NCBI GenBank assembly: GCA_902579105.1
Contig: CACHFM010000007.1
Location: 1 to 64,000 of the forward strand
Origin: an uncultured Pelagibacteraceae bacterium
GTDB lineage: Bacteria > Pseudomonadota > Alphaproteobacteria > Pelagibacterales > Pelagibacteraceae
Direction of reading: 5' to 3'
Length of the DNA: 64,000 bases
The notes beneath the pieces are model-generated. The model had not been told where the DNA came from and did not search any database. It saw only the letters and a list, made by a program, of their open reading frames with translations. Shown here one piece after another: positions 55,920-64,000 of the stretch (the stretch's first letter is position 1; every line of letters starts with the position of its first letter). A program made the translations under genes and the position numbers.

Positions 55920-58900
55920 TTAATTTAGCTCTACGTTTAATGCTAATGATTTAATTTCTTTAACTAATACGTTAAATGATTCAGGTATTCCTGACTCAAA
56001 ATTTTCTTCTCCTTTAACTATAGTTTCATATACCTTAACTCTACCCGCAACATCATCTGATTTTACAGTTAAAATTTCTTGTAAAGTATAAGAAGCTCCA
56101 TATGCTTCAAGTGCCCATACTTCCATTTCACCAAATCTTTGACCACCAAGCTGTGCTTTACCTCCAAGTGGTTGTTGTGTTACTAGACTATACGGTCCAG
56201 TAGATCTTGCATGAATTTTATCTTCTACTAAATGATGAAGTTTAAGCATATAAATTATTCCAACAGTCACTGGTCTGTCAAATTTTTCACCTGTTCTTCC
56301 GTCCCACAAATAAGTTTGTCCAGAACCAGGTAGTTTTGCAAGTTCAAGCATTTCTGTTACATTTTTTTCTTTAGCACCATCAAATACTGGCGTTGATATC
56401 GCTATACCATTTTGTAAATTTTCACATAAATCATTAAATTCAGAGTTATTTAATTTTTCAACTTTTTGATTAAAAATTTCTTCTCCATAAACAGATTTTA
56501 AAAAACTTGAAATTTTTTCTGTTTTTTCAATTTTTTTATTATTTTCATTAATTAATTTTTTTACTTCTTCTCCAAATTCTTTACATGCCCAGCCTAAATG
56601 AGTCTCAAGTATTTGCCCTACATTCATCCTACTTGGAACTCCAAGAGGATTTAAAACTATATCAACAGGTCTTCCATCCTCACGATATGGCATATCTTCA
56701 ACTGGAACAATTTTACTAACAACGCCTTTATTACCATGTCTTCCAGACATCTTATCACCTGGTCTTAGTCTTCTTTTTATTGCAACAAAAACTTTAACCA
56801 TTTTCATGACACTAGGTAGTAAATCATCACCACTTCTAATTTTAAGAACCTTGTCCTCAAATCTTTCAGTAATATCTTGTTTTGCTCTGTTATATTGATT
56901 TTTAAGCTGTGTTAAAGTTGATTGATCATTTTCATTTCCAGCAATAATTTTAAAAACATCATTAATAGATAGTTCATTTATATTTTCAAAACTTAACTTA
57001 GTTCCTTCAGGTAAATTTTTAACTTTTTTAGTTAAAGATAAACCTGATAAAAATTGAGAAGCTCTTTGTTTAATACTTCTTTCTAAAATTTCTTCCTCAA
57101 CTATCTTATCTTGTTGAACTTGTTCAATCTCTGCTCTTTCGATTGTTATTGACCTCTCATCTTTTTCAATACCGTGTCTATTAAAAACTCTTACATCAAC
57201 AACAATTCCACTACTTCCTCTTGACATTCTTAAAGAAGTGTCAGTTACATCAATTGCTTTTTCACCAAAAATTGATCTTAATAATTTTTCTTCAGGTCCT
57301 GAAGCTGAATCTCCTTTGGGAGTTACTTTGCCGACAAGTATATCGCCTGCATTAACTTCTGCACCAATATACACTATTCCTGATTCATCAAGATTTTTTA
57401 GGGCTTCTTCGTTAACATTTGGAATATCTCTAGTTATATCTTCTTCACCTAATTTTGTATCTCTAGCCATAATTTCATACTCAACTATATGTACAGAAGT
57501 AAATACATCATCTGTAACACATCTTTCAGAAATTAAGATTGAGTCTTCAAAATTATAACCTTGCCATGGCATAAAAGCTACTGTAACGTTTTTGCCAAGA
57601 GCTAATTCTCCTAATTTAGTTGAAGGACCATCTGCTATTATATCGCCTGATTTAACTTTATCTCCCACTCTAACTAAAGGTTTTTGATTAATACATGTAT
57701 TTTGATTTGATCTTTTAAATTTTTGTAGGTTATAAATATCAACACCAGATTTAGAAAAGTCTGTTTCTTCTGTAACCTTAATTACAATCCTTTTTCCATC
57801 AATTTTATCAACAATTCCATCACGTTTTGCCACAATTGTAACGCCAGAGTCTAAGGCAACATCACTTTCTATACCTGTACCTACTAATGGCGACTCAGGT
57901 TTCAATAAAGGAACCGCTTGTCTCATCATGTTAGAGCCCATAAGTGCTCTGTTTGCATCATCATTTTCTAAAAATGGAATTAGTGAAGCAGCAACTGATA
58001 CAAGTTGCTTAGGTGAAACATCAATATAATCTATCGTATCAGGTTTTGATAAAAGAAAATTTAAATTTTGTCTACAAGATACAAGTTCTTCTGTTATTTT
58101 TCCGTTTTTATCTAATTTAGTGTTTGCTTGTGCAATGGTAAATTTAGTTTCTTCCATTGCAGATAAGTATTCAACTTTATCTTGAACAAAACCATTCTTA
58201 ACTTTTTTATAAGGACTTTCTATAAATCCATATTTGTTAATTTTAGCATAAGTAGATAAACTATTTATTAATCCTATATTTGGACCTTCAGGTGTTTCTA
58301 TTGGACAAATTCTTCCATAGTGGGTTGGGTGAACATCACGAACTTCAAAGCCAGCTCTTTCTCTAGTAAGCCCACCAGGACCTAATGCTGAAACTCTTCT
58401 TTTATGTGTTATTTCAGATAGTGGATTTGTTTGATCCATAAATTGTGATAACTGAGAGCTAGCAAAAAAATCTTTAAGAGAAACAGTTAAAGGTTTTGCA
58501 TTAATTAAGTCTTGAGGCATTGATGACTCTACATCGAGAGTTGTCATTTTCTCTTTAATAGCTCTCTCCATTCTATAAACACCAATACGTGCTTGATTTT
58601 CAACTAACTCACCAACTGAACGAACTCTTCTGTTTCCTAGATGATCTATATCATCGACATCATCCTTGCCATCTCTTAAGTCAAGCATCTTATGAATAAT
58701 AGCTATTATGTCATCATTTCTTAAGATTGTAATCTTATCTGAACAATCCAAATTTAATCTTGAGTTCATTTTAACTCTTCCGACATCGGATAAATCGTAT
58801 CTATCAGAACTAAAAAACAAATTATTAAAAATTTGGGTAGCTATTTCAGTTGTTGGTGGTTCACCAGGTCTCAACATTTTGTATATTTCGGTAATTGCCT

Positions 58901-60008
58901 CATTTTTATTATTGTTTTTGTCATTTAATATAGTTGTAAGTAAATAAGGGCCTTTGTTTATAGAATTCGTAAATGATATTTGCAAAGTATCAATATTATT
59001 GTCTAAAATTTTATCAATTATTGTCTCGTTCAGTTCAGTTCCAATTGGAAATGTTCCACCTTCATCTTCGCTAATTTTAATATCTTTATGTAAAAATTTT
59101 CCAAATAAAGACTCACTAGATACTAATATATCTTTTAGTCCATCATTTGATAATTTTTTAGCATTTAGAAAATTAATTTTTTCACCTAATTCGATTACTA
59201 CTTTTTCAGTCTTTGCATCAACTACTTCTTCAGAAAAATTTTTTGCTTTATAATTATCTGGATTAAATTTTGTTTTCCATTTTTTAGATTTTAAATCAAA
59301 AGTATATTTTTCACTTGAATAAAATTCATCTACAATCTCACTTTTTGTATAGCCTAAAGCTAACAATAATGTTGATGCAAAAATTTTCTTTTTTCTATCA
59401 ATTTTGAAATATAAATAATCTTTAACATCATATTCAAAGTCCAACCAAGATCCTCTATTTGGAATTACTCTGCAATTAAATAACAATTTACCACTTGCAT
59501 GAGTTTTACCTTTGTCATGATCAAAAAATACACCTGGACTTCTATGCATTTGATTAACCACTACTCGTTGAACACCATTTGTTATAAATGTACCGCTATT
59601 TGTCATCATAGGAACTTCTCCCATATAAACTTCTTGTTCTTTTGCGGATAAAATATCTTTAGTATTATTTTCTTGATCTATATCATAAACAACTAGTCTT
59701 AAAGTACACTTAAGAGCCGAAGAATACGTTAATCCTCTTGCAATACATTCTTCAACATCAAATTTTGGCTTTTCTAATCTATACGAAATATATTCTAATG
59801 TAGCTTTATCATTTAAATCTTCAATTGGAAAAATACTTTTAAATACTCTATCAAATCCTTTTGTAAAATCTAAATTTTTATTATCAAATTCAGTTAATTC
59901 TTTATAAGAATTTTTTTGAACTTCTATTAGATTTGGTATTGATAAACTTTCTTTTAACTTACCAAAACTTTTTCTTATATTTTTCTTTTCAGTAAAAGAT
60001 AATTGCAT
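55920..60008 (-). CDS. rpoB: DNA-directed RNA polymerase subunit beta
   Basis: A 1362-aa subunit forming one jaw of the polymerase, slightly longer than E. coli (1342). The rifampicin region reads [13 protein letters not shown] and [14 protein letters not shown]. These match susceptible sequences. [15 protein letters not shown] is in the hybrid-binding region, and the clamp end has [12 protein letters not shown]. It is preceded by a 56-bp spacer with a hairpin (60024-60041). Confidence 0.98.
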   Translation of the reverse strand: MQLSFTEKKNIRKSFGKLKESLSIPNLIEVQKNSYKELTEFDNKNLDFTKGFDRVFKSIFPIEDLNDKATLEYISYRLEKPKFDVEECIARGLTYSSALKCTLRLVVYDIDQENNTKDILSAKEQEVYMGEVPMMTNSGTFITNGVQRVVVNQMHRSPGVFFDHDKGKTHASGKLLFNCRVIPNRGSWLDFEYDVKDYLYFKIDRKKKIFASTLLLALGYTKSEIVDEFYSSEKYTFDLKSKKWKTKFNPDNYKAKNFSEEVVDAKTEKVVIELGEKINFLNAKKLSNDGLKDILVSSESLFGKFLHKDIKISEDEGGTFPIGTELNETIIDKILDNNIDTLQISFTNSINKGPYLLTTILNDKNNNKNEAITEIYKMLRPGEPPTTEIATQIFNNLFFSSDRYDLSDVGRVKMNSRLNLDCSDKITILRNDDIIAIIHKMLDLRDGKDDVDDIDHLGNRRVRSVGELVENQARIGVYRMERAIKEKMTTLDVESSMPQDLINAKPLTVSLKDFFASSQLSQFMDQTNPLSEITHKRRVSALGPGGLTRERAGFEVRDVHPTHYGRICPIETPEGPNIGLINSLSTYAKINKYGFIESPYKKVKNGFVQDKVEYLSAMEETKFTIAQANTKLDKNGKITEELVSCRQNLNFLLSKPDTIDYIDVSPKQLVSVAASLIPFLENDDANRALMGSNMMRQAVPLLKPESPLVGTGIESDVALDSGVTIVAKRDGIVDKIDGKRIVIKVTEETDFSKSGVDIYNLQKFKRSNQNTCINQKPLVRVGDKVKSGDIIADGPSTKLGELALGKNVTVAFMPWQGYNFEDSILISERCVTDDVFTSVHIVEYEIMARDTKLGEEDITRDIPNVNEEALKNLDESGIVYIGAEVNAGDILVGKVTPKGDSASGPEEKLLRSIFGEKAIDVTDTSLRMSRGSSGIVVDVRVFNRHGIEKDERSITIERAEIEQVQQDKIVEEEILERSIKQRASQFLSGLSLTKKVKNLPEGTKLSFENINELSINDVFKIIAGNENDQSTLTQLKNQYNRAKQDITERFEDKVLKIRSGDDLLPSVMKMVKVFVAIKRRLRPGDKMSGRHGNKGVVSKIVPVEDMPYREDGRPVDIVLNPLGVPSRMNVGQILETHLGWACKEFGEEVKKLINENNKKIEKTEKISSFLKSVYGEEIFNQKVEKLNNSEFNDLCENLQNGIAISTPVFDGAKEKNVTEMLELAKLPGSGQTYLWDGRTGEKFDRPVTVGIIYMLKLHHLVEDKIHARSTGPYSLVTQQPLGGKAQLGGQRFGEMEVWALEAYGASYTLQEILTVKSDDVAGRVKVYETIVKGEENFESGIPESFNVLVKEIKSLALNVELN

Positions 60009-60023
60009 TTATATTTATTAATA

Positions 60024-60041
60024 CTGATTAAAATTAATCAG
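60024..60041 (-). promoter_or_regulatory. Hairpin in the rplL-rpoB spacer
   Basis: An 18-bp perfect inverted repeat (CTGATTAA, 2 nt, TTAATCAG; realistically 7 bp with a 4-nt loop) sits in the only sizeable gap between rplL and rpoB. It has no following T-run within a few bases, so it is not a standard terminator. In E. coli this same spacer holds an attenuator and an RNase III site that set rpoB levels. A processing or attenuation role here is inference. Confidence 0.45.
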
Positions 60042-60064
60042 CATCGGAATTCTTTCTTATTAAT

Positions 60065-60430
60065 TTATTTAAGTTCTACTTTAGCGCCTGCAGCTTCTAA
60101 CTTACTTTTTATCTCTTCAGCTTCTTTTTTATTTACACCAGATTTAACTTCTTTAGGTGCACCTTCTACAAGATCTTTAGCTTCTTTTAATCCTAATGAA
60201 GTAGCTGCTCTTACTTCTTTGATAACATTAATTTTTTTATCACCAGCTGAAACTAGCATAATTGTAAAATCGTCTTTTTCTTCTGCTGGAGCTGCACCAC
60301 CTGCTGCTGCTGGTACTGCTGCTGCCATTGGGGAAACTCCCCATTTTTCTTCTAATTGTTTTGAAAGTTCAGCTGCCTCAGCAACAGTTAAACTCGATAA
60401 ATCTTCTATAATTTTATTTAGGTCAGGCAT
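60065..60430 (-). CDS. rplL: 50S ribosomal protein L7/L12
   Basis: A 121-aa stalk protein that recruits translation factors. The N-terminal dimerisation helix has [14 protein letters not shown]. An Ala/Pro hinge covers about residues 36-50. The C-terminal factor-binding domain has [11 protein letters not shown] and [11 protein letters not shown]. It is very acidic, as expected. It lies 4 nt after rplJ; the two proteins form the stalk complex. Confidence 0.98.
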   Translation of the reverse strand: MPDLNKIIEDLSSLTVAEAAELSKQLEEKWGVSPMAAAVPAAAGGAAPAEEKDDFTIMLVSAGDKKINVIKEVRAATSLGLKEAKDLVEGAPKEVKSGVNKKEAEEIKSKLEAAGAKVELK

Positions 60431-60434
60431 ATGT

Positions 60435-60956
60435 TTACTCTTTGGGTTGTGTTTCAGAATTTTCTGGGGTCAAACTACTCATTTTTTCCGAGTGTGCAAG
60501 TAAAATACTCACTAATTTTGATGCTGGGGCATTTAAAATTCCAATAATATTGGCTCTTGCTTCATTTAAAGTGGGTAAACTTGCTACATTTTGGACACCG
60601 GCCTGATCTAAGACCTCATTATCCATAATTCCACCAATTAATTTTAGATTTTCATTGTCCTTAGCAAATTTTGATAGAATTCGAGCTGACATAATTGCGT
60701 CTTCACCAAAAGCAACTGCCGTTGGACCATTAAATAAATTTGATAAATCTTTACATTTAGTTTTTTCTATAGCTAATTTAGTAATTCTATTTTTAGTTAT
60801 TTTAAAAATTATCCCGTGTTCTCTCATTTTGGCTCTTAATTCATCTAACTGTATCATTGTCAAACCTTGATAATGTGTAACCATAACAGCGTTACTACTT
60901 TCAAACTGCTTAGACATTTCTGCAATATAATTTTTCTTTTGTTCTTTGTTCATCAT
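60435..60956 (-). CDS. rplJ: 50S ribosomal protein L10
   Basis: A 173-aa stalk base that carries L7/L12 dimers. [13 protein letters not shown], then K-I-T-K-N-R and F-N-G-P-T-A-V-A-F are family blocks. Two adjacent ATGs (60956 and 60953) could start it. In E. coli L10-L12 represses translation at a long leader before rplJ. Only 6 nt separate it from rplA here, so that leader is absent. Confidence 0.96.
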   Translation of the reverse strand: MMNKEQKKNYIAEMSKQFESSNAVMVTHYQGLTMIQLDELRAKMREHGIIFKITKNRITKLAIEKTKCKDLSNLFNGPTAVAFGEDAIMSARILSKFAKDNENLKLIGGIMDNEVLDQAGVQNVASLPTLNEARANIIGILNAPASKLVSILLAHSEKMSSLTPENSETQPKE

Positions 60957-60962
60957 AATTAA

Positions 60963-61652
60963 TTATATCAATTTTCCTAGTTTAACTTTATACGAAACTC
61001 CCATAGTGGAAGTTATAAAAGTATTTTTGATTAAATCACCTTTTAGAGTATTATTAGATTTTTCTTTTTCTAAAACATCTAAAACTGCATAAAAATTCTT
61101 TAATAATTGATTATCTTGAAATGATTTTTTTCCAATACTAACTCCAATATTTCCATCCTTATCATTTCTAATTTCAACTTGACCAGATTTTGCATTAGTT
61201 ACAGCGCCTTTAATATTATCTGATACAGATCCAAGTTTGGGGTTTGGCATTAATCCTTTTGGTCCTAAAACTTTACCTAATTTAGAAAGTTTAATCATCA
61301 TTCCAGGTGTACAAATCAATTTTTCAAAATTTAATTGACCATCTTTAATTTTTTCAATTAATTCATCTCCCCCTACAATATCGGCTCCTGCATCTTTTGC
61401 TTCTTGAAATTTATTATCTTCACAAACAACAGCAATTTTTACTTTTTTACCACTACCTCCAGGTAAGTTAACAATCGTTCTAATATTAACTTCACCTTTT
61501 TTTTGTTTATTATTTATATTAAAGTTTAAATCCAATGACTCATCAAATTTTGTAGTACAATTTTTTTTAACTTCTGGTAATAATTTCTCTATAGTCTCAG
61601 GATTTAAATCTTTTGTTTTTTCTGGTAATTTTTTATATCTTTTAGATGACAT
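60963..61652 (-). CDS. rplA: 50S ribosomal protein L1
   Basis: A 229-aa protein of the mobile L1 stalk that handles the exiting tRNA. V-N-L-P-G-G-S-G-K and D-A-G-A-D-I-V-G-G-D-E-L are family blocks. G-P-K-G-L-M-P-N-P-K-L-G, then A-K-S-G-Q-V-E-I-R-N-D-K are also present. It follows rplK after 2 nt, the usual rplK-rplA pair. Confidence 0.97.
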   Translation of the reverse strand: MSSKRYKKLPEKTKDLNPETIEKLLPEVKKNCTTKFDESLDLNFNINNKQKKGEVNIRTIVNLPGGSGKKVKIAVVCEDNKFQEAKDAGADIVGGDELIEKIKDGQLNFEKLICTPGMMIKLSKLGKVLGPKGLMPNPKLGSVSDNIKGAVTNAKSGQVEIRNDKDGNIGVSIGKKSFQDNQLLKNFYAVLDVLEKEKSNNTLKGDLIKNTFITSTMGVSYKVKLGKLI

Positions 61653-61654
61653 TA

Positions 61655-62083
61655 TTATTTTACCTCTATACCCATAGATCTAGCTGATCCCGCAATAATT
61701 TTAACTGCTTCATCTAAATCATTGGCATTTAAATCATTCATTTTTTGATTAGCTATTTCTTCTAATTGTTTTTTAGAAATGGATGCAACAATATTTCTTC
61801 CAGGTTCTTTTGATCCACCTTTAAGTTTAACTGCTTCTTTAATATAAAAAGATGCTGGGGGTGATTTAATTTTAAAATCAAATTTCTTATCTTTGTATAC
61901 AGTAATTTCAACAGGCACAGGCTTACCAGCCAATGATTTTGTTTTATCGTTAAAAGCTTTACAAAATTCCATGATATTTACTCCCCGTTGACCTAATGCA
62001 GGACCTACTGGTGGAGCTGGGTTTGCCTGACCACCTTTTATTTGTAATTTTATAAATCCACTTATTTCTTTTTTTGCTGCCAT
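61655..62083 (-). CDS. rplK: 50S ribosomal protein L11
   Basis: A 142-aa protein of the GTPase-associated centre, where it binds 23S rRNA and the stringent factor. [22 protein letters not shown] is split here but intact. I-M-E-F-C-K-A-F-N and P-P-A-S-F follow. The C-terminal G-S-A-R-S-M-G-I block is diagnostic. The start shares one base with the nusG stop. Confidence 0.98.
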   Translation of the reverse strand: MAAKKEISGFIKLQIKGGQANPAPPVGPALGQRGVNIMEFCKAFNDKTKSLAGKPVPVEITVYKDKKFDFKIKSPPASFYIKEAVKLKGGSKEPGRNIVASISKKQLEEIANQKMNDLNANDLDEAVKIIAGSARSMGIEVK

Positions 62084-62613
62084 TAACTTACTTTCTCTAC
62101 TTGATTATATTCTAAATCAACTGGTGTTGGACGTCCAAATATAGACACTGAAACCTTTAGTCTAGATTTTTCTTCATCTATACCTTCAACCATTCCACTA
62201 AATGAAGCAAAAGGTCCGTCTACAACCTGAACTTTTTCACCAACGCTGTACTCTATACCAGATTTTGGCTGAGCTACACCATCTTTTATTTGTCCTAAAA
62301 TTTTTTCTATTTCTTTATCTGAAACAGGGACTGGTATCCCTTTTGATCCAAGAAATCCACTAACTCTTTTTATATTTTTTATCATATGATAAATATTGTT
62401 ATCCATTTCACTCTTTATCAATATGTAGCCTGGAAAATATTTTTTCTTTCTTTGAACTCTTTTGCCTCTTTTTACTTCAGTTACATCATGTGTAGGAACA
62501 ATAATTTCCTCAAATTTTTCACTAATTTTAGCTTTGTCTGCTTCTTCTTTAATTAAACCTGCAACTTTATTTTCAAAACTTGAGTGTGACTGAACTATAT
62601 ACCAATTTTTCAT
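62083..62613 (-). CDS. nusG: Transcription termination/antitermination protein NusG
   Basis: A 176-aa elongation factor that bridges RNA polymerase to Rho or the ribosome. The N-domain starts [14 protein letters not shown] and has [10 protein letters not shown]. The C-terminal KOW domain (about 120-176) has [13 protein letters not shown]. Length is normal. TAATG overlap joins it to secE; rplK starts at its stop. Confidence 0.98.
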   Translation of the reverse strand: MKNWYIVQSHSSFENKVAGLIKEEADKAKISEKFEEIIVPTHDVTEVKRGKRVQRKKKYFPGYILIKSEMDNNIYHMIKNIKRVSGFLGSKGIPVPVSDKEIEKILGQIKDGVAQPKSGIEYSVGEKVQVVDGPFASFSGMVEGIDEEKSRLKVSVSIFGRPTPVDLEYNQVEKVS

Positions 62614-62804
62614 TAAATACTTACCTTAAGTAAAAGTTCTAAGAAAAACTTTAAAACTTGATCTAAAAGAAGAAAAAACAATGACATTACTACGGCCATT
62701 ACAAAAACCATTAAAGCACCTTGTAAAGTTTCTTTCCATGTAGGCCATGTAACTTTAAATGCTTCCTGTTTTACTTCTTGAATAAATTTAATTGGGTTTC
62801 TCAT
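62613..62804 (-). CDS. secE: Protein translocase subunit SecE
   Basis: A 63-aa single-helix form. M-R-N-P-I-K-F-I-Q-E-V-K-Q-E is followed by V-T-W-P-T-W-K-E-T, the conserved amphipathic helix, and then one membrane helix (about 35-58). The open frame reaches back to 62882, but those 26 residues are read through the tRNA-Trp gene and are rejected. The ATG at 62804 lies 17 nt after the tRNA 3' end, so translation begins just past tRNA processing. Confidence 0.95.
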   Translation of the reverse strand: MRNPIKFIQEVKQEAFKVTWPTWKETLQGALMVFVMAVVMSLFFLLLDQVLKFFLELLLKVSI

Positions 62805-62821
62805 AATAATTAAGCTCAAAT

Positions 62822-62897
62822 TGGCAGGAGCGGAGGGACTCGAACCCTCAGCCTCCGGTTTTGGAGACCGGCGCTCTACCAATTGAGCTACACTCCT
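62822..62897 (-). tRNA. tRNA-Trp (anticodon CCA)
   Basis: On the minus strand a 76-nt cloverleaf with encoded CCA. The acceptor stem is AGGAGTG with CGCTCCT (one G-T pair) and the discriminator is G. The anticodon stem CCGGT/ACCGG encloses CTCCAAA, giving anticodon CCA for UGG. The T arm is GAGGG-TTCGAGT-CCCTC. It lies between tuf (10-nt gap) and secE, so one transcript would carry it, and processing should cut the mRNA there. Confidence 0.97.
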
Positions 62898-62900
62898 AAA

Positions 62901-62917
62901 TATAGAGTTACTCTATA
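62901..62917 (-). promoter_or_regulatory. Hairpin centred on the tuf stop codon
   Basis: TATAGAG and CTCTATA (7 bp each) flank exactly the TAA stop of tuf, giving a perfect stem with a 3-nt loop. The tRNA-Trp acceptor begins 4 nt further on. The stem could shield the tuf mRNA end after tRNA 5' cleavage, or slightly reduce read-through. No T-run follows, so it is not a standard terminator. Confidence 0.45.
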
Positions 62918-64000
62918 ATTTTTGTTACTACTCCTGCTCCAACAGTTCTTCCACCTTCTCTAATAGCAAAATTTAATTGTTCTGCCATTGCGATCGGTGT
63001 AATTAATTTTACTGTAAATTTAGCATCATCGCCAGGCATTACCATTTCTGTGCCAGCTGGCAACTCTACTTCACCTGTTACATCTGTAGTTCTAAAATAA
63101 AACTGTGGTCTATATTTGGTAAAGAATGGAGTATGTCTTCCGCCTTCATCCTTTTTAAGAACATATGCTTGTGCCTCAAATTTAGTATGTGGAGTAATCG
63201 AACCAGGTTTGCAAAGAACTTGACCTCTTTCAATATCATCTCTTTCAATACCTCTTAATAAAATACCAACGTTATCACCAGCTTCACCTGAGTCTAAAAG
63301 TTTTCTAAACATTTCAACACCTGTACAAACTGATTTTTTAGTATCTCTAATACCAACTATTTCAACTTCTTCGCCAGTTTTAACTGTACCTGACTCTACT
63401 CTTCCAGTTGCAACCGTACCTCTTCCTGAAATTGAAAATACATCCTCAACTGGCATCAAGAAAGGCTTATCAACATCTCTTGCAGGTTGTGGAATATGTT
63501 CATCTACAGCTTTCATTAATTCTAAAATTGAATTTTTTCCAATTTCATCATCTCTTTTTTCAACTGCAGCTAATGCTGAACCTTTAACGATTGGAGTCTT
63601 TTCTCCTGGATATTTATAAGAAGTTAAAAGTTCTCTAATTTCTTCTTCTACAAGCTCAATCATTTCTTTATCATCTACTTGATCTACTTTATTTAGGTAA
63701 ACTACAATAGCTGGAATTCCAACTTGTCTTCCTAAAAGAATATGTTCTCTAGTTTGAGGCATTGGGCCATCTGCAGCGTTAACTACTAATATTGCACCAT
63801 CCATTTGTGCAGCACCTGTAATCATATTTTTTACATAGTCTGCGTGACCAGGACAATCAACGTGAGCATAATGTCTTTTTTCAGTTTCATACTCAACATG
63901 CGCTGTTGAAATTGTAATTCCTCTTTCTTTTTCTTCAGGAGCTTTATCTATTTGATCATAAGCTACTGCTGTTCCTCCTCCTGCTTCTGCTAATACATTT
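62908..64000 (-). CDS. tuf: Elongation factor Tu (N-terminus beyond window)
   Basis: At least 363 codons of EF-Tu, the GTPase that brings aminoacyl-tRNA to the ribosome. The frame stays open to the window edge; the Met at 63825 is internal. Upstream of it I read [11 protein letters not shown] and [11 protein letters not shown], the switch I region and G3. N-K-V-D is G4. Missing are the P-loop and about 30 N-terminal residues. It ends V-V-T-K-I-I-E. It opens the tuf-trnW-secE-nusG order and is the only tuf in the window; none follows fusA. Confidence 0.97.
   Translation of the reverse strand, partial: NVLAEAGGGTAVAYDQIDKAPEEKERGITISTAHVEYETEKRHYAHVDCPGHADYVKNMITGAAQMDGAILVVNAADGPMPQTREHILLGRQVGIPAIVVYLNKVDQVDDKEMIELVEEEIRELLTSYKYPGEKTPIVKGSALAAVEKRDDEIGKNSILELMKAVDEHIPQPARDVDKPFLMPVEDVFSISGRGTVATGRVESGTVKTGEEVEIVGIRDTKKSVCTGVEMFRKLLDSGEAGDNVGILLRGIERDDIERGQVLCKPGSITPHTKFEAQAYVLKKDEGGRHTPFFTKYRPQFYFRTTDVTGEVELPAGTEMVMPGDDAKFTVKLITPIAMAEQLNFAIREGGRTVGAGVVTKIIE

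Noticed and set aside
60003-60503. Plus-strand 166-aa ORF rich in Ser, Ala and Pro
   Set aside because: It is antisense to rplL and rplJ and comes from their Ala/Lys/Glu codons; no domain or start signal.
62805-62882. N-terminal extension of SecE (26 residues, Pro/Ser/Glu-rich)
   Set aside because: It is a reading of the tRNA-Trp gene; the family start is the ATG at 62804.
63825-64000. A tuf start at 63825
   Set aside because: The Met is internal; conserved EF-Tu sequence continues upstream to the window edge.
1-64000. CRISPR arrays, insertion sequences, prophage or toxin-antitoxin genes
   Set aside because: No regularly spaced repeats, transposase, integrase or matching small gene pairs were found on either strand; many A/T runs are base composition only.

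Overview
The window looks like a piece of chromosome from a streamlined marine alphaproteobacterium of the SAR11 clade (Pelagibacterales, Pelagibacter-like). The reasons are very low GC with Lys/Asn/Ile-rich proteins, almost no intergenic DNA (no gene-free gap exceeds about 170 bp), a soxBDAG sarcosine oxidase operon, and alphaproteobacterial gene orders (recO-rnc-lepB-acpS-pdxJ-pyrE-spoT; gatCAB; tuf-trnW-secE-nusG). I saw no mobile element, CRISPR array, prophage, integrase or clear pseudogene. The taxonomic call is inference; no database was searched.

Layout. (1) 1-6790, minus strand: dapA, smpB, folK, spoT/relA, pyrE, pdxJ, acpS, lepB, rnc and the start of recO, mostly overlapping by 1-4 bp or more. 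This run carries housekeeping, lysine/peptidoglycan, folate, B6 and pyrimidine genes and stringent control. (2) 6834-11141: a secreted lytic transglycosylase, a TPR/glycosyltransferase-like protein and a convergent SAM methyltransferase, ending at tRNA-Ser(GCT). (3) 11338-16429, plus strand: soxB-soxD-soxA-soxG, heterotetrameric sarcosine oxidase, which turns sarcosine into glycine and folate-bound C1 units. (4) 16432-23089, minus strand: SNase-like nuclease, MATE transporter, trhO, O-methyltransferase, gatB-gatA-gatC. (5) 23140-29786, plus strand: ruvX, pyrB, a metal-ligand-poor pyrC homologue, plsY, topA, a tiny secreted repeat protein and ridA. (6) 29788-35696, mixed: ugd-galU (UDP-glucuronate), panC, mgtE, lipB, rluC.

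(7) 35706-64000, all minus strand: one nearly uninterrupted transcription and translation superoperon. It reads tuf, trnW, secE, nusG, rplKAJL, rpoBC, rpsL, rpsG, fusA, rpsJ, then the S10 and spc clusters through secY-adk, then rpsM, rpsK, rpoA, rplQ and finally rluC. The str and S10 clusters are joined by a 1-nt gap with no tuf between them. L30 (rpmD), L36 (rpmJ) and S4 (rpsD) are not in their common positions. The only sizeable spacers are rpoC-rpsL (168 bp, two hairpins and a candidate promoter), rplL-rpoB (56 bp, hairpin) and adk-rpsM (55 bp, promoter).

I do not see a convincing undescribed multi-gene system; the window is mostly core genome. The best leads are small: a four-unit 11-residue repeat in an 84-aa exported protein after topA, a PyrC homologue lacking the HxH metal site, an operator-like repeated inverted repeat at the soxB start, structured RNA in the rpsL leader, a hairpin centred on the tuf stop codon, and convergent gene ends with no room for terminators.
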